Assembly (NCBI GenBank): GCA_033063855.1
Contig: CP093830.1
Coordinates: forward strand, 3,534,854-3,598,853
Source: Smittia aterrima
Lineage: Eukaryota; Arthropoda; Insecta; Diptera; Chironomidae
DNA: 64,000 nucleotides
Direction: 5' to 3'
Position 1 is the first letter of the stretch. Each line of letters begins with the position of its first letter. Below the pieces are notes generated by a model. That model did not search any database, was not told the origin of the DNA, and was given only the letters and a program-made list of their open reading frames with translations. This document shows positions 21,901 to 30,106 of this stretch, one piece after another. The translations under genes and the position numbers were made by a program.

Positions 21901-24502
21901 TTATGATGAGTCTGATTGAATGTTGACATACACAAAAGAATCATCGACATGTTGTTGATTAGACTTCTTGACCTTGAACCCATCAGTCAAACAAATACAC
22001 ACACTGAACCGCGAATTGAAACGTGAGATCGTCACTTCTCATTTTTGTAACAAGTCGCGCATTCCTATCAATCGGCGCCCCGAGACGAAGGCAATCTGTT
22101 TACAAATACATCAAGAAAATAAATTAAGTCACAACACGTGTCAACTTCGGTAAATTGGTCTATTTATGTTGAATTAAATGTTCACCCTCTCCTTCCCCTC
22201 TCAGCCGATCAATGTCGTTCGAACTAAAGCGCTTTTCATTTTTTAACAAGTTTTTGAGTCGATAATTCAATATGGAAGGCATTCGAGTGAAATACCGATA
22301 GAAAGAAAGCTGAAAAGCCTCAAAAAGTCCGTTCGTTGAGTGTTTAAGTCAAAATCGATATGTCGACTGAGGAAAGAGGTTTACAAGGACAAACAATTTT
22401 CACGCTATGATACATAGAAAGTTCATTAAACATGCGTTTCCATGTAATTGACCTCTCGACAACGACGCGGCTTCGCTTTATCTAACTTTCCACCGGGCTG
22501 TGCGTGTTAACGGGATTGCGAGACATCGTAATCTCATCGCAATCAAATAAGTGCCGTCTCAAAGCTTCCGTGCGTTTTCTTTGACGCTCTTGTCGTAAAA
22601 TATTTTTTATTTGTAAAAGTCATGAAGCAAAAAAGTTTCGCGAAAGGCGTGGCAATTTTAGAATTTTTACTGCCCAGAAAGATCTCAGGCAATTGATCGC
22701 AACATCGCCTTCGATGACTTACAAAATACGATTTTCATGTTTGCTTGTCTGATAAAGGCAGCACAACTCTCTACAAAAACAAAGATAAAAGAACGAAAAC
22801 AGATTGATAAGAGCACGCTCACACCAGCAGAGTTTGTTTCCATATGTCGCTCAGACTTTAAAATTGAGCGTCTCAATTGAATGAAGACAAGCAACGAGAA
22901 TTTATTTCATTTGCATCTAAACTCAACTTAAATTAATCCACAACTTCAATAAATTACGAATTGGGGCCAACAAGGATAGGATTGTGAGCTGTTTGGTCTG
23001 ATCGTGTCCTCGAAAATAGAAAGCGTTAGAAGCCCTCACACATTAATTTAAATTGCTTTCGAAACCACCTGCCGCCGTTCTAATTCCAATTCTCCTCAAC
23101 CACTCGACCAGCAGTTTCTTCGACAGCGACTTGCATCACACATTGCGCAATGGGAAAAGCTAAGGGCGAAGAGCATCATTGAGAAACCCTTTTTCTCGTC
23201 TAACGAAAATAAAATAACTTTTTTTTAGATTCCAGTTCGATTTTCTGTCTGCTTGTGTTGCGCTCTCCTTTTGTCTGTGTTTATGGCGCAACAATACATT
23301 TTATGAATGAAACGGGAATATTGAAATGTAGAGCGCAATGACGAGAGCACAGGGTTGTTGATAAGGACTTTGACTATCACGTAAGTGTTTAATCAAATTG
23401 TAGAGCGCGATTCGACTTGGAACAACCTTGTTTAATGAATTTGAGACTTTTCTCTGCTGTTGACTTATCGATTTTGTTAATTGCTCAAACATTCAGTCGA
23501 CCCGTAAATTCAATCGACTCCTTACGATAACCGTTCGAAAGTCGCTCGCTCAATTTTTATTTTTCAAGTTAAGCGGAGCTAAAAATAGATTGAAATATGC
23601 TGAGTTACGCTTTTCAGTGACGTCACACATTCAATGATGGAGTCGCAAAGAGATTAAGTAGCGAGAAATGTTTAGTGAAGAAGAAAACATTTTTTTTCTT
23701 CGCTCGAGCGAAATCACTTCGCGTAAGACTTTTGCTCCAGCTCAACTGACAGTTGCCCTGGATCGGCCCATTTTCCTCCAATCCACAACATACTCTCGTC
23801 TTGCATTTCATCATTATTTTCACTCGCTCGCGCTAATTTCTCGAGAAATCGTTTGCTGCACACATTTGCCAAATGCCTCACGAAATAAACACGATAAATG
23901 TGAAAGAAGAATATCTCAAAAGTGGATCGCTTTTCGATTCTTTCTCCTTGTTTTCTTTTTCAACCTAAGGTTCAGTCAAATTTGCCGACACATATTTCAT
24001 CGTTACAGTGAAGATTTGTGATGGTATAAGGCTTCGGTTGATTAAGCGACGAAGGAATTTTATTTATCAAGATCTTGAAATATTTCTTTAGGACATTTTG
24101 AGTTAAACACAGGAAAGGTTGTCAGAGAACATCAACGGTAAACACTGTTTCGTTCTTAAAAACTATTGTGTGTCCAGGTTGAATTTCTTTCATTCCTTTT
24201 CCATTCTCACTTTCGAACACACACTTGAACTCACACTTTGAAGAGAAATATCGCAGTTCACACACACCCATCTTCTAATTTTCTTTCCAAAGAGCGATCA
24301 TCGACATGGATTTATTGCACTGAATGTACAGTTTTTTTGTGTAAAAAAGTAAGTGTCTATTCAAAGCTCTAGTGACGTGAAAAATTCACGGGATTTTCTT
24401 CTTTTGTCGCTCGTCTAAATAAATTGTTCAAATACGTTTAATGACGAATGCTTACCTTGCTGCTTGTCGAGACATGTCGCTTTGTGGTTCTTTCCTTTGC
24501 AT
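6982..24502 (-). CDS. gish: Casein kinase I gamma, gilgamesh
   Basis: Membrane-associated CK1-gamma kinase, acting in Wnt/LRP6, Hedgehog, trafficking and glial/bristle processes in flies. Coding exons on the minus strand: 24502-24456, 20702-20524, 15710-15600, then either 15482-15331 (form B) or 13889-13741 (form A), 12631-12517, 12456-12188, 11878-11708, optional 11026-10952, 10762-10685, 9261-9169, 7204-7098, 7033-6982. Form A without the optional exon is 456 residues; all phases agree. Visible: glycine loop IGCGNFGELRLG (about 65-76), K88 in VAIK, YRDVKPENF with D178, DFGLAKEY from D201, and the tail CCCFFKRKKKKSPRQK, a palmitoylation-plus-polybasic membrane anchor. The first exon (MQRKEPQSDMSRQAA) has a strong GTAAGC donor and matches phase with the next exon, which supports it as the start. 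One 4.8-kb intron holds two unrelated genes. Confidence 0.93.
7205..9168. other. gilgamesh intron, no other gene seen
   Basis: About 2 kb between the RHGSVQ and VVSSTNGEL exons. It contains short chance open frames and a GA dinucleotide run near 8319-8331. No exon with matching splice phases was found. Confidence 0.5.
10111..10176 (-). other. gish: Possible acidic gilgamesh cassette exon (weak)
   Basis: 66-nt stop-free block encoding DGEFFNYEDDEYEMEDTV and four more residues, in phase 0-to-0 between the STPVGSLQ exon and the exon ending RHGSVQ. The acceptor (GACAAAG) lacks a good pyrimidine tract and the donor (GTTCGG) is weak. The acidic coding-like composition is the main reason to list it. 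Confidence 0.28.
10952..11026 (-). other. gish: Probable gilgamesh cassette exon
   Basis: 75-nt, phase 0-to-0 candidate between the exon ending FDWTGKTM and the exon starting STPVGSLQ. The acceptor is TTTCTCGCAG and the donor GTGAAA; the sequence encodes PTNFEAMKVLRNAPPSNIVK followed by TKSQK. It is multiple-of-three and stop-free with balanced coding-like composition. Inclusion would lengthen the linker after the kinase domain by 25 residues. No transcript evidence is available here. Confidence 0.55.
12632..13740. other. gilgamesh intron with long but unconvincing + strand open frames
   Basis: The plus strand has two consecutive open frames (about 12953-13408 and 13412-13642) without recognisable domains, signal peptide or ATG-initiated start at the first frame's beginning. 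Composition is AT-rich. I read this as intron, not a gene. Confidence 0.45.
13741..13889 (-). other. gish: gilgamesh mutually exclusive exon, form A (canonical)
   Basis: 149-nt exon encoding EGIPDIYYFGPCGKYNA through RRFALKTVIQIAIQL, close to vertebrate CK1-gamma (YYFGPCGKYNA is shared). It has the same entry and exit phases as form B. Including both or neither of the two would shift the reading frame in the following constant exon, so one must be chosen. Confidence 0.88.
13890..15330. other. Spacer intron between the two mutually exclusive gilgamesh exons
   Basis: 1.44 kb with no recognisable gene. Any RNA-pairing elements that enforce exclusive exon choice would be expected here or in the 117-nt intron 15483-15599, but I could not identify a pair by eye. 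Confidence 0.4.
15331..15482 (-). other. gish: gilgamesh mutually exclusive exon, form B
   Basis: 152-nt exon encoding residues from EGIPRVFHLGTCGGRYNA to RKFSLKTVIMIAKQL. It has a clean acceptor (TTCTCATCAG) and donor (CTA, then GTAAGT). It enters in phase 1 and leaves in phase 0, exactly like form A 1.4 kb downstream, and it covers the same hinge and alpha-D/E part of the kinase domain. It has one extra codon (CGGRYN versus CGKYN). It looks less like vertebrate CK1-gamma than form A. Confidence 0.85.
17155..17160 (-). terminator. Poly(A) signal candidate of the sulfotransferase
   Basis: AATAAA on the minus strand about 240 nt after the stop codon. Confidence 0.35.
17400..18459 (-). CDS. 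Cytosolic sulfotransferase (SULT family)
   Basis: Transfers sulfate from PAPS to small hydroxyl or amine compounds (detoxification, hormone or catecholamine metabolism). Exons 18459-18122 and 18060-17400 give 332 residues; intron 61 nt, phases agree. I use the ATG at 18457-18459; the frame is open slightly upstream but without an ATG before it. Family signatures are intact: 5'-phosphosulfate loop SFPRTGSTW (60-68), KTHLPWHLLP with the catalytic His at 136, 3'-phosphate motif RNPKDQVVSFYHY (159-171), and the C-terminal RKGKVGDWQNYF (295-306). The gene is complete and lies wholly inside the gilgamesh intron 15711-20523, on the same strand as its host, so it needs its own promoter. The substrate cannot be inferred. 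Confidence 0.92.
19413..19419 (+). promoter_or_regulatory. TATA box candidate of the TsetseEP-like gene
   Basis: TATAAAT 42-48 nt before the chosen ATG, implying a very short 5' UTR. A second TATAAG at 19207 followed by a TCAGTG initiator-like site is an alternative, although their spacing (22 nt) is shorter than usual. Confidence 0.35.
19461..20432 (+). CDS. Secreted glycoprotein resembling the TsetseEP/DUF725 family
   Basis: Single-exon gene; 323 residues from the ATG at 19461, chosen because it starts a clean signal peptide (MKLLVLFFVVGHQGVSA). The frame is open 18 codons further upstream. A Pro/Gln/Ser-rich N-terminal region (about 20-90) is followed by long amphipathic helices with many N-glycosylation sequons (NST, NET, NKT, NVT). 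The C-terminal half has the spaced cysteines and motifs I associate with the dipteran TsetseEP/DUF725 domain: ECIGDN, VECVRNMR, QLCSNSS, FGCYTAA, INCTVNVIE, IASCL. Such proteins are secreted into gut, saliva or haemolymph and their roles are poorly known. It lies inside a gilgamesh intron on the opposite strand, and its 3' end is about 90 bp from a gilgamesh exon. The family call is from pattern memory, not alignment. Confidence 0.72.
   Translation: MKLLVLFFVVGHQGVSAQFPFSNPGFKLPSTIQPTQSSRIPFDNKVNQSQQSSQRIFEQFVNPFQLQDNSVTSFIQPFASFFNVSAFQSFLGHESLPRSLRLDSNIDFDSVPLLIRKTLQRVIEQFNSTLNEASARNLEKIESSIERLNETALSVTNKTINVTESTIADIENRINQYNETVRECIGDNVSDYREIIPAVRDNAVECVRNMRNEGFAIIDEARANIVEAINDVLNVTTTIQLCSNSSNQQSQIGVFGCYTAAVLNIRSATILLPLKMARSYSEMDKSLSSLRGEIINCTVNVIETAAEQTLKVTETIASCLIKT
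20469..20474 (+). terminator. Poly(A) signal of the TsetseEP-like gene
   Basis: AATAAA 37 nt after the stop codon and only 50 nt from the gilgamesh exon 20524-20702 on the other strand. Confidence 0.6.
20703..24455. other. First coding intron of gilgamesh
   Basis: 3.75 kb with no convincing gene. Short open frames on both strands lack ATG starts or recognisable domains. Regulatory elements of a widely expressed gene are likely but none can be named from sequence. Confidence 0.45.
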
Positions 24503-26133
24503 ACTATTCCAAACCGGACGTTGAAAGTTATGTTCCTTCTCGACTTGACTATCGAAGGAAGCTTCTCGAGTAGAAAGATAAAAGTTAACTGGGCCAACCG
24601 CGAAACTGTTTCTTGGCGATTTATTGGTTGACGATAATTTCTGAAGCCTTTCTCGCTATAAGAAGGCTCATGTTCACTACATCATCTCTTTGCCGTAACG
24701 AGGGGAACTCTTTTTCTCTACTGTACGCTTCGCACTGTGTTTCGTTACTTCTTCTTGGTATTTTGCAATTTCCTTCTTTCTCTTAACAACACACTGACTT
24801 CTTTCAGCTTTTTTCTCTTTGCTTCACTGGCCGAAACACCAAAATTCATTAACTAACAAATAAAACACAGAATTAATTTCTTGATCGCTCTCCTCAGCTT
24901 TTGACGTTTAATCGCCTTTAATTTCACTGTAATTGGGAGAATTATTTGGTTGGTTATCACTTTCGATGAAGGAGTGGGGAGGAGATTGATTGAGCTAAAC
25001 GACGAATTTGTTTGATTTCATGAAGAAACAAATGAGATTGCGAAAAGAATGTTATTCGAAGATTACTTCGTCTAATTAACGGTTCATCTTTCATCACCGC
25101 GAAACAAAAAAGTTCATTTCTGCATGTCGCTCGACTTTCGAGCGAATGATGATGATTCATAACTTTTTTTCTTGCATCAAGAATGGACACGTTTATAAAT
25201 TTTGTTTGAAGCTAGCGCGGCTATCTCACTGGCTATCTCAATGAGCAGAATAAGAGCGAGGGGAGTGTTCACTAATCATGTCAAACGGAGAAATGCGTTT
25301 GCCGAAAATTGAAATATTTAAATTTTATTTAATTTTTGGGAGTTCGTTTGCGACTAAGCTACTTTAAATATGAAGGTTACATTATAATTAAACAATCCCC
25401 AAGGATATTTCTTAAACATATTGAATGAGTCATCGTGGGAAAATATTTTTTGTCTAACGCCCCCCTACGATGAGCTTGGCTGGTGGTTACGTCACTCATG
25501 AACCGCTCAACCCGTCAACCATTTTCCTAGCAATAGAACAAACTCATCAAACGACCCACGAAAGTATTTCTGATCCAATTTTTCTTCTATCAAACAATTT
25601 CGTCAGCTTCATCCATTGCGATGGCTTTTCATTTTTTTTTTCAGAGCAAATTTTTTTCAAGCCATTAAAAGCCAACGATCAATGAATTCTTACCCGCAAT
25701 TCTACACCGTTGCTAACTAGCTAATTATTTGCACAGGAGTCAGGTGACTTGTGCAATCCTCGCACAGTTTTTATTGATTTTTAACTTGTAAAAACCGGAT
25801 GAAAATCATTTTCGCTTAACTTCTGTCCTCCATTATTTAGTTTCAGAAATATTTACACTCCACGCTTTACACTACGAGCAGAATTTTGAGTTAGCGTTGC
25901 GCTAATTGCTTTCGATAACTAATAATTGATAAATTTGAAGCCGAAAACCAGCTGGATTAATGTAATTTATCCATGTTTTCTCTTGAAAGTCACAAACGAA
26001 GACAAAACGGGTCTGGAGATCGGAGAGACGGGGCAAGCACTAGTTTCCAGAGATGAACCGAATTGCAAAAGTTGAACCGAACGATCCGACGTCAAATTGT
26101 ATTGAAACTGTAAAATAATTAATTTCGAGGACG
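24503..26133. other. Divergent upstream region of gilgamesh and COG3
   Basis: 1.6 kb separating the start codons of two genes that diverge. It should hold both 5' UTRs and promoters. No TATA/initiator pair at a convincing distance was recognised, and no coding exon was found. Confidence 0.5.
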
Positions 26134-29067
26134 ATGGATGTTAGTGCAATAAATAAGCAACATGCAGAATCGAAGAAGATACAGAATAGAATTTTGAAAT
26201 GGGACGACAAGGAGAATCCGTTGGCGAAGCTCGCAGATGACCAAATTGCTGTTATCAATGAAATTGAAGAGACGTACACGAAAGCAAAATCAGTGCAGAA
26301 TGTAAATAAAACAAAATTCTTTATGTTCCTAAGCTAATCGATTGAATTTAATGTTTTCAGGCTGATGATGGTGAAGCAGCAGCTGCCGGGAGTGAAACTA
26401 AAGAATCCGGCGACTTACTCGATTCAGTCATCGAGTCAACTCCAAAGTTTCTAACGTTGTTCGATCAAGTCGACGATATGTTCCTCGATCAGTTTGATGA
26501 CGTTTATTTAGACTTTTACAATCAACTAGAGAATCGTACTAAAGAATGTGATGCATTGATTGGAGAGGTGAGTTGGCAAACCTTTTCTAAAAATGAAAAA
26601 ATTAGAGACAATTGAATTTTTCAGATCGACAACAGCTTAGATGCTCTGAACAAGTTGACGAAGGAATACGATTTCGTCAATACTAAAACATCATCGCTCA
26701 ATACCGCGAGCGAGAATCTTATTCAAGAGCAGACGAAGTTGAGTGAGATCAGCGATGACATTCGATTCCGTCTGAAGCATTTTACTCAAGCTGAACATCT
26801 CACGCAACGCCTTCAAAATCCAACATTCACACCAGCCAGCGAACAGTTCGTTGACATTATTAACAGCATCGACGAGTGCCTTGATTACATGAAGAATCAC
26901 GTGAGATTCTCTTTAACTCTTTTGCTTCCTCTTTCTAATCTGAAACTTTCATTTTAGCCAAATTTCAAGGAATCATCGACTTACAGCGTTAAGTATAAGC
27001 AATGTCTACTAAAAGCCATTCAGATGATTAAGTCATACGTGATTCAAGTGCTAACAGTAGCAACAGACCATGTTCTGAATCCTAAAGTGAATACGAAAGA
27101 AACTGTCAAGATTGGTGACAAGACGTCTGAAGCAGCATTCGCTTTGTTCTATGGAAAGTTTCAAGCGTCGTCAGCAAAAATCAGCAGAATCATCAAACTC
27201 GTCGAAGATCGCTTTGAGAAGAATCCAGAGTACGAGAATCTACTTTTTGAACTTCACCAATTTTATCTCTCGCAACGTTCGCTTATCATGAGTTCCGGAG
27301 TTGATAGTGCAATAAAAGATTTGTGTACGAAGCACAAAGGCGACCACTGTGCTCTCGTTCGATCGTCTTGCACATTCCTCGTTCATATTTGCCAAGATGA
27401 ACATCGATTGTTCTATCAATTCTTTAGCATTCGAAGCGACCAATTGACCTCGTACATGGAAGGTCTCTGCATGATTCTTTATGACACCATTAGGCCTTTC
27501 ATTATTCACATTAATCATCTTGAGACTCTCGCTGAAATTTGCAGTATACTTCGAGTCGAGATGCTTGATGAACATGTGCAAAACAATTGTGAGTAACTTG
27601 CGATAATTTTATGAGTTTACACAGCTTATTTGAAATGTATTTTAGCTGAAGCGTTGGAAGCTCTTGATCGAACTCTTCAACAAATGCTTCAAGATGTTCA
27701 GGAGCGACTTGTTTTCAGAGCACATCTCTATCTACAATCAGACATTCAACAGTATCATCCATCACCTGGAGATCTCGCATATCCTGATAAACTTGAGATG
27801 ATGGAAAGCATTGCTTTGTCACTTCAAGAAAATCAATCTTTGAAACGAGCTGACTCGAGAAATTCAATGCTTTCTCTTCAATCAACTGATGTTGAACAGC
27901 AGTTTAAGTCTAGAACTGGGAATTCACCAGCAGATCTTCATGGAATGTGGTACCCGACAGTTCGTAGAACTCTCGTTTGTCTTTCACGACTCTATCGTTG
28001 TGTGGATCGACCTATTTTCCAAGGACTTAGTCAAGAAGCTCTCACTTATTGCATTCAAAGTCTTGCGACTGCGTCACAATCTATCGCAACGAATAAATCG
28101 AGCATCGATGGAAAGCTTTTTGAGATCAAACACTTGTTGATTCTTCGAGAACAAATTGCACCGTTTCGCGTGGATTTCACAATGAAAGAGACGAGTTTGG
28201 ACTTCAGCAAAGTGAAAACAGCAGCATACGAATTGCTTCAGAAGCGTAAGCAGCTTTTTGCGTTGGGAACAAACAACGCGTTGCTTGAGTTTCTTCTCGA
28301 TGGAGCTCCGCAAGTTAAGGAGCAACTTCTTGATTCAAGAAAAGACGTTGATCGACATCTTAAAATTGCTTGTGAGCAATACATCAAAGACGTTACGAAA
28401 CAACTCGTCGGACCTTTGCTAACATTCATTGAAAACGCTCAGAACCTTCTGAAGCAAGTGCCGCAGACTGGCACTCAAGGAATGGCTTTGAGACAAACTC
28501 CTTGGGCTGCTCCACAACAGATAAGCTCACTGATTCAAGAGTCACAACGTAACATTAAAGTAAAACTCGCTGCAGTTCAGAGATCAATGCAACTCTACTT
28601 GTCGAACAAGGACACTGAGTTTATTCTCTTCCGACCGATCAGAGTGAGAAATAATTTTTTAATTGAAGTTTTATAAGCTTTTATTAATTTAATTTCATTT
28701 CCAGAATAACATCATCGGATCTTTTATGAAACTTGAGCAATTATTAATGACGAACGGTTACAGTAAAGAAGATTTAATTATCGTCAGCGTTCCGACAGCT
28801 GATCAAGTTTCTGTGATGATCAGCTCTGCGAGTCTCATCGCTGAATCTAATAATTATCAAGAAGCGGGAAGAAAAAGCAGCGTAAGTGAGGGAGTTTTAC
28901 GCAAAATTTCAACGTCATCAATCGAGAAGAAAGTCAGCTTTGATCGAGGCATTTCAATTCAAGAGGAAGACGATGTCAAGCCTTTGAAAGAAGACGAAGT
29001 CAAGTCAGAAGAAGCTACTGGAAGTGAAGTTATTGAAGCGGAATTAAAAGCAAACAGTGAAACATGA
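26134..29067 (+). CDS. Cog3: Conserved oligomeric Golgi complex subunit 3 (COG3)
   Basis: Subunit of lobe A of the COG tethering complex, which recycles Golgi glycosylation enzymes by retrograde transport. Six exons: 26134-26301, 26361-26567, 26625-26900, 26958-27588, 27646-28643 and 28705-29067; five introns of 57-61 nt; all phases agree, giving 880 residues (human about 830). The N-terminal coiled-coil Sec34-like region includes FLTLFDQVDDMFLDQF and IRFRLKHFTQAEHLTQRLQ. Downstream stretches such as YGKFQASSAKISRIIKLVE and RLFYQFFS belong to the helical C-terminal part. The last 70 residues are acidic and Ser-rich with repeated Lys/Glu runs and look disordered, which accounts for the extra length. 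The start ATG is preceded by a stop-rich AT region. Confidence 0.92.
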
Positions 29068-29135
29068 TAAAATCTATCTCGTTGCTTGCATAGAACTTCC
29101 GACCGAAAGCATTTAGTCGAACTGATAAAATTAAA

Positions 29136-29211
29136 AACAATAAAACATTTATTATTGCGAAGCCGCGAAGTGTCATTATCGTTTAACACAAAATTTCAGA
29201 TTTTGATAAAT
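29136..29211. repeat. Copy 1 of a 76-bp direct repeat
   Basis: Matches 29408-29483 at about 64 of 76 positions by eye (roughly 84%), with no gaps. It carries the COG3 poly(A) signal. On the minus strand it would encode a hydrophobic start MTLRGFAIINVLLFLILSV. Confidence 0.8.
29139..29144 (+). terminator. Poly(A) signal of COG3
   Basis: AATAAA 72 nt after the COG3 stop codon. It lies inside the first copy of the 76-bp duplicated segment; the second copy has the same hexamer at 29411-29416. Confidence 0.6.
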
Positions 29212-29217
29212 AAGACG

Positions 29218-29454
29218 TCAGTTGTGGTGAAGATGAAGAATTAGTTGTCCATGCTGCCTAGCATCGATCTTTTCTAAATTTCGATTCTTATCTTTATCTA
29301 AAACGAAAACCAATAAATCAAAAAATTCTAGATTATATTGCGAGCGTGTGTTACCTTCTCGGATGTTGACAAATCCGCAATAAAAATCATGAAGATCACA
29401 CGTTGCAAACAATAAAATATTTATTGTTACAAAGCTGCGAAGTGTCAATATCAT
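29218..29454 (-). CDS. Possible small secreted peptide gene (weak)
   Basis: ATG-initiated frame with a hydrophobic start (MILTLRSFVTINILLFATC). A GTAACA...TTTTAG intron of 57 nt, the typical size here, can be removed in phase (exons 29454-29355 and 29297-29218) to give 59 residues ending LILHLHHN. Unspliced, it encodes 78 residues. The duplicated start in copy 1 of the repeat differs mostly at amino-acid-changing sites, which argues against protein-level constraint. I do not recognise a peptide family, and it may be only 3'-flanking DNA. Confidence 0.25.
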   Translation of the reverse strand: MILTLRSFVTINILLFATCDLHDFYCGFVNIREGNTRSQYNLEFFDLLVFVLDKDKNRNLEKIDARQHGQLILHLHHN

Positions 29455-29483
29455 TTAGCACAAAATTACAAGTTTCGATAAAT
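29408..29483. repeat. Copy 2 of a 76-bp direct repeat
   Basis: Second copy, same orientation, 196 bp after the first. On the minus strand it contains the start of the small open frame 29454-29218 (MILTLRSFVTINILLFATC). Confidence 0.8.
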
Positions 29484-30106
29484 TGCAATTTAGTTGACAT
29501 TTCAATTCATATTTCATTGTGAACAGAATTTTCCACTGATCACATGAGTTTCATTATAAATCATCATTGCATAATTTGTAAAAGGTCAACAAACACATTT
29601 TCTTCTCAACTGACTAGCGAAGAGAGCTTTGAAGCGTAGTGAAAGTTATTTTCTCAGCCAGCTCGCAAAAACACAACAAAAAAAATATTTGAGAGCACGA
29701 CAGATTTTCAGTTTTAAGACGATTGTCGGAACGTGAGGAGAAACTTTAAGCAGCTCGTTAGTTCGTGGAAGTGATCGTTCCAAAATGAGGAAATAGAAAT
29801 TGCTAGAAAATAACAGGGAGACAGAAGTGATCTTGTTTGATCTCGACTCGAAAGAAAAGTCTGTTCGATATTGTTTATCATTGAATTCGATTGGTTGAAG
29901 TGATAACTAAACTGGAGAAAAATATTTTTAAAGAACAACCTATTGTTCGTCGGGAATTCAGTAGAATCGTGATCATCCAAGTGATAACCACTAATTCGAG
30001 TATTCAAGGTCAGGAGCGAGAATAAATAAAAAACAATATTCGACTCGCTCATTCAACCTCATGAACACAAACAAATGAGTGAATTAAACTTCATCGCGTT
30101 GAGAAG
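29484..30106. other. Intergenic/5' region upstream of the dipeptidyl peptidase
   Basis: About 620 bp without a recognisable gene. It probably contains the promoter and 5' UTR of the DPP4-like gene. The minus-strand open frame within it does not resemble any family I know. Confidence 0.4.

Noticed and set aside
27240..27581. 113-codon minus-strand frame within COG3
   Set aside because: It is a shadow of the COG3 coding strand, whose family identity is clear.
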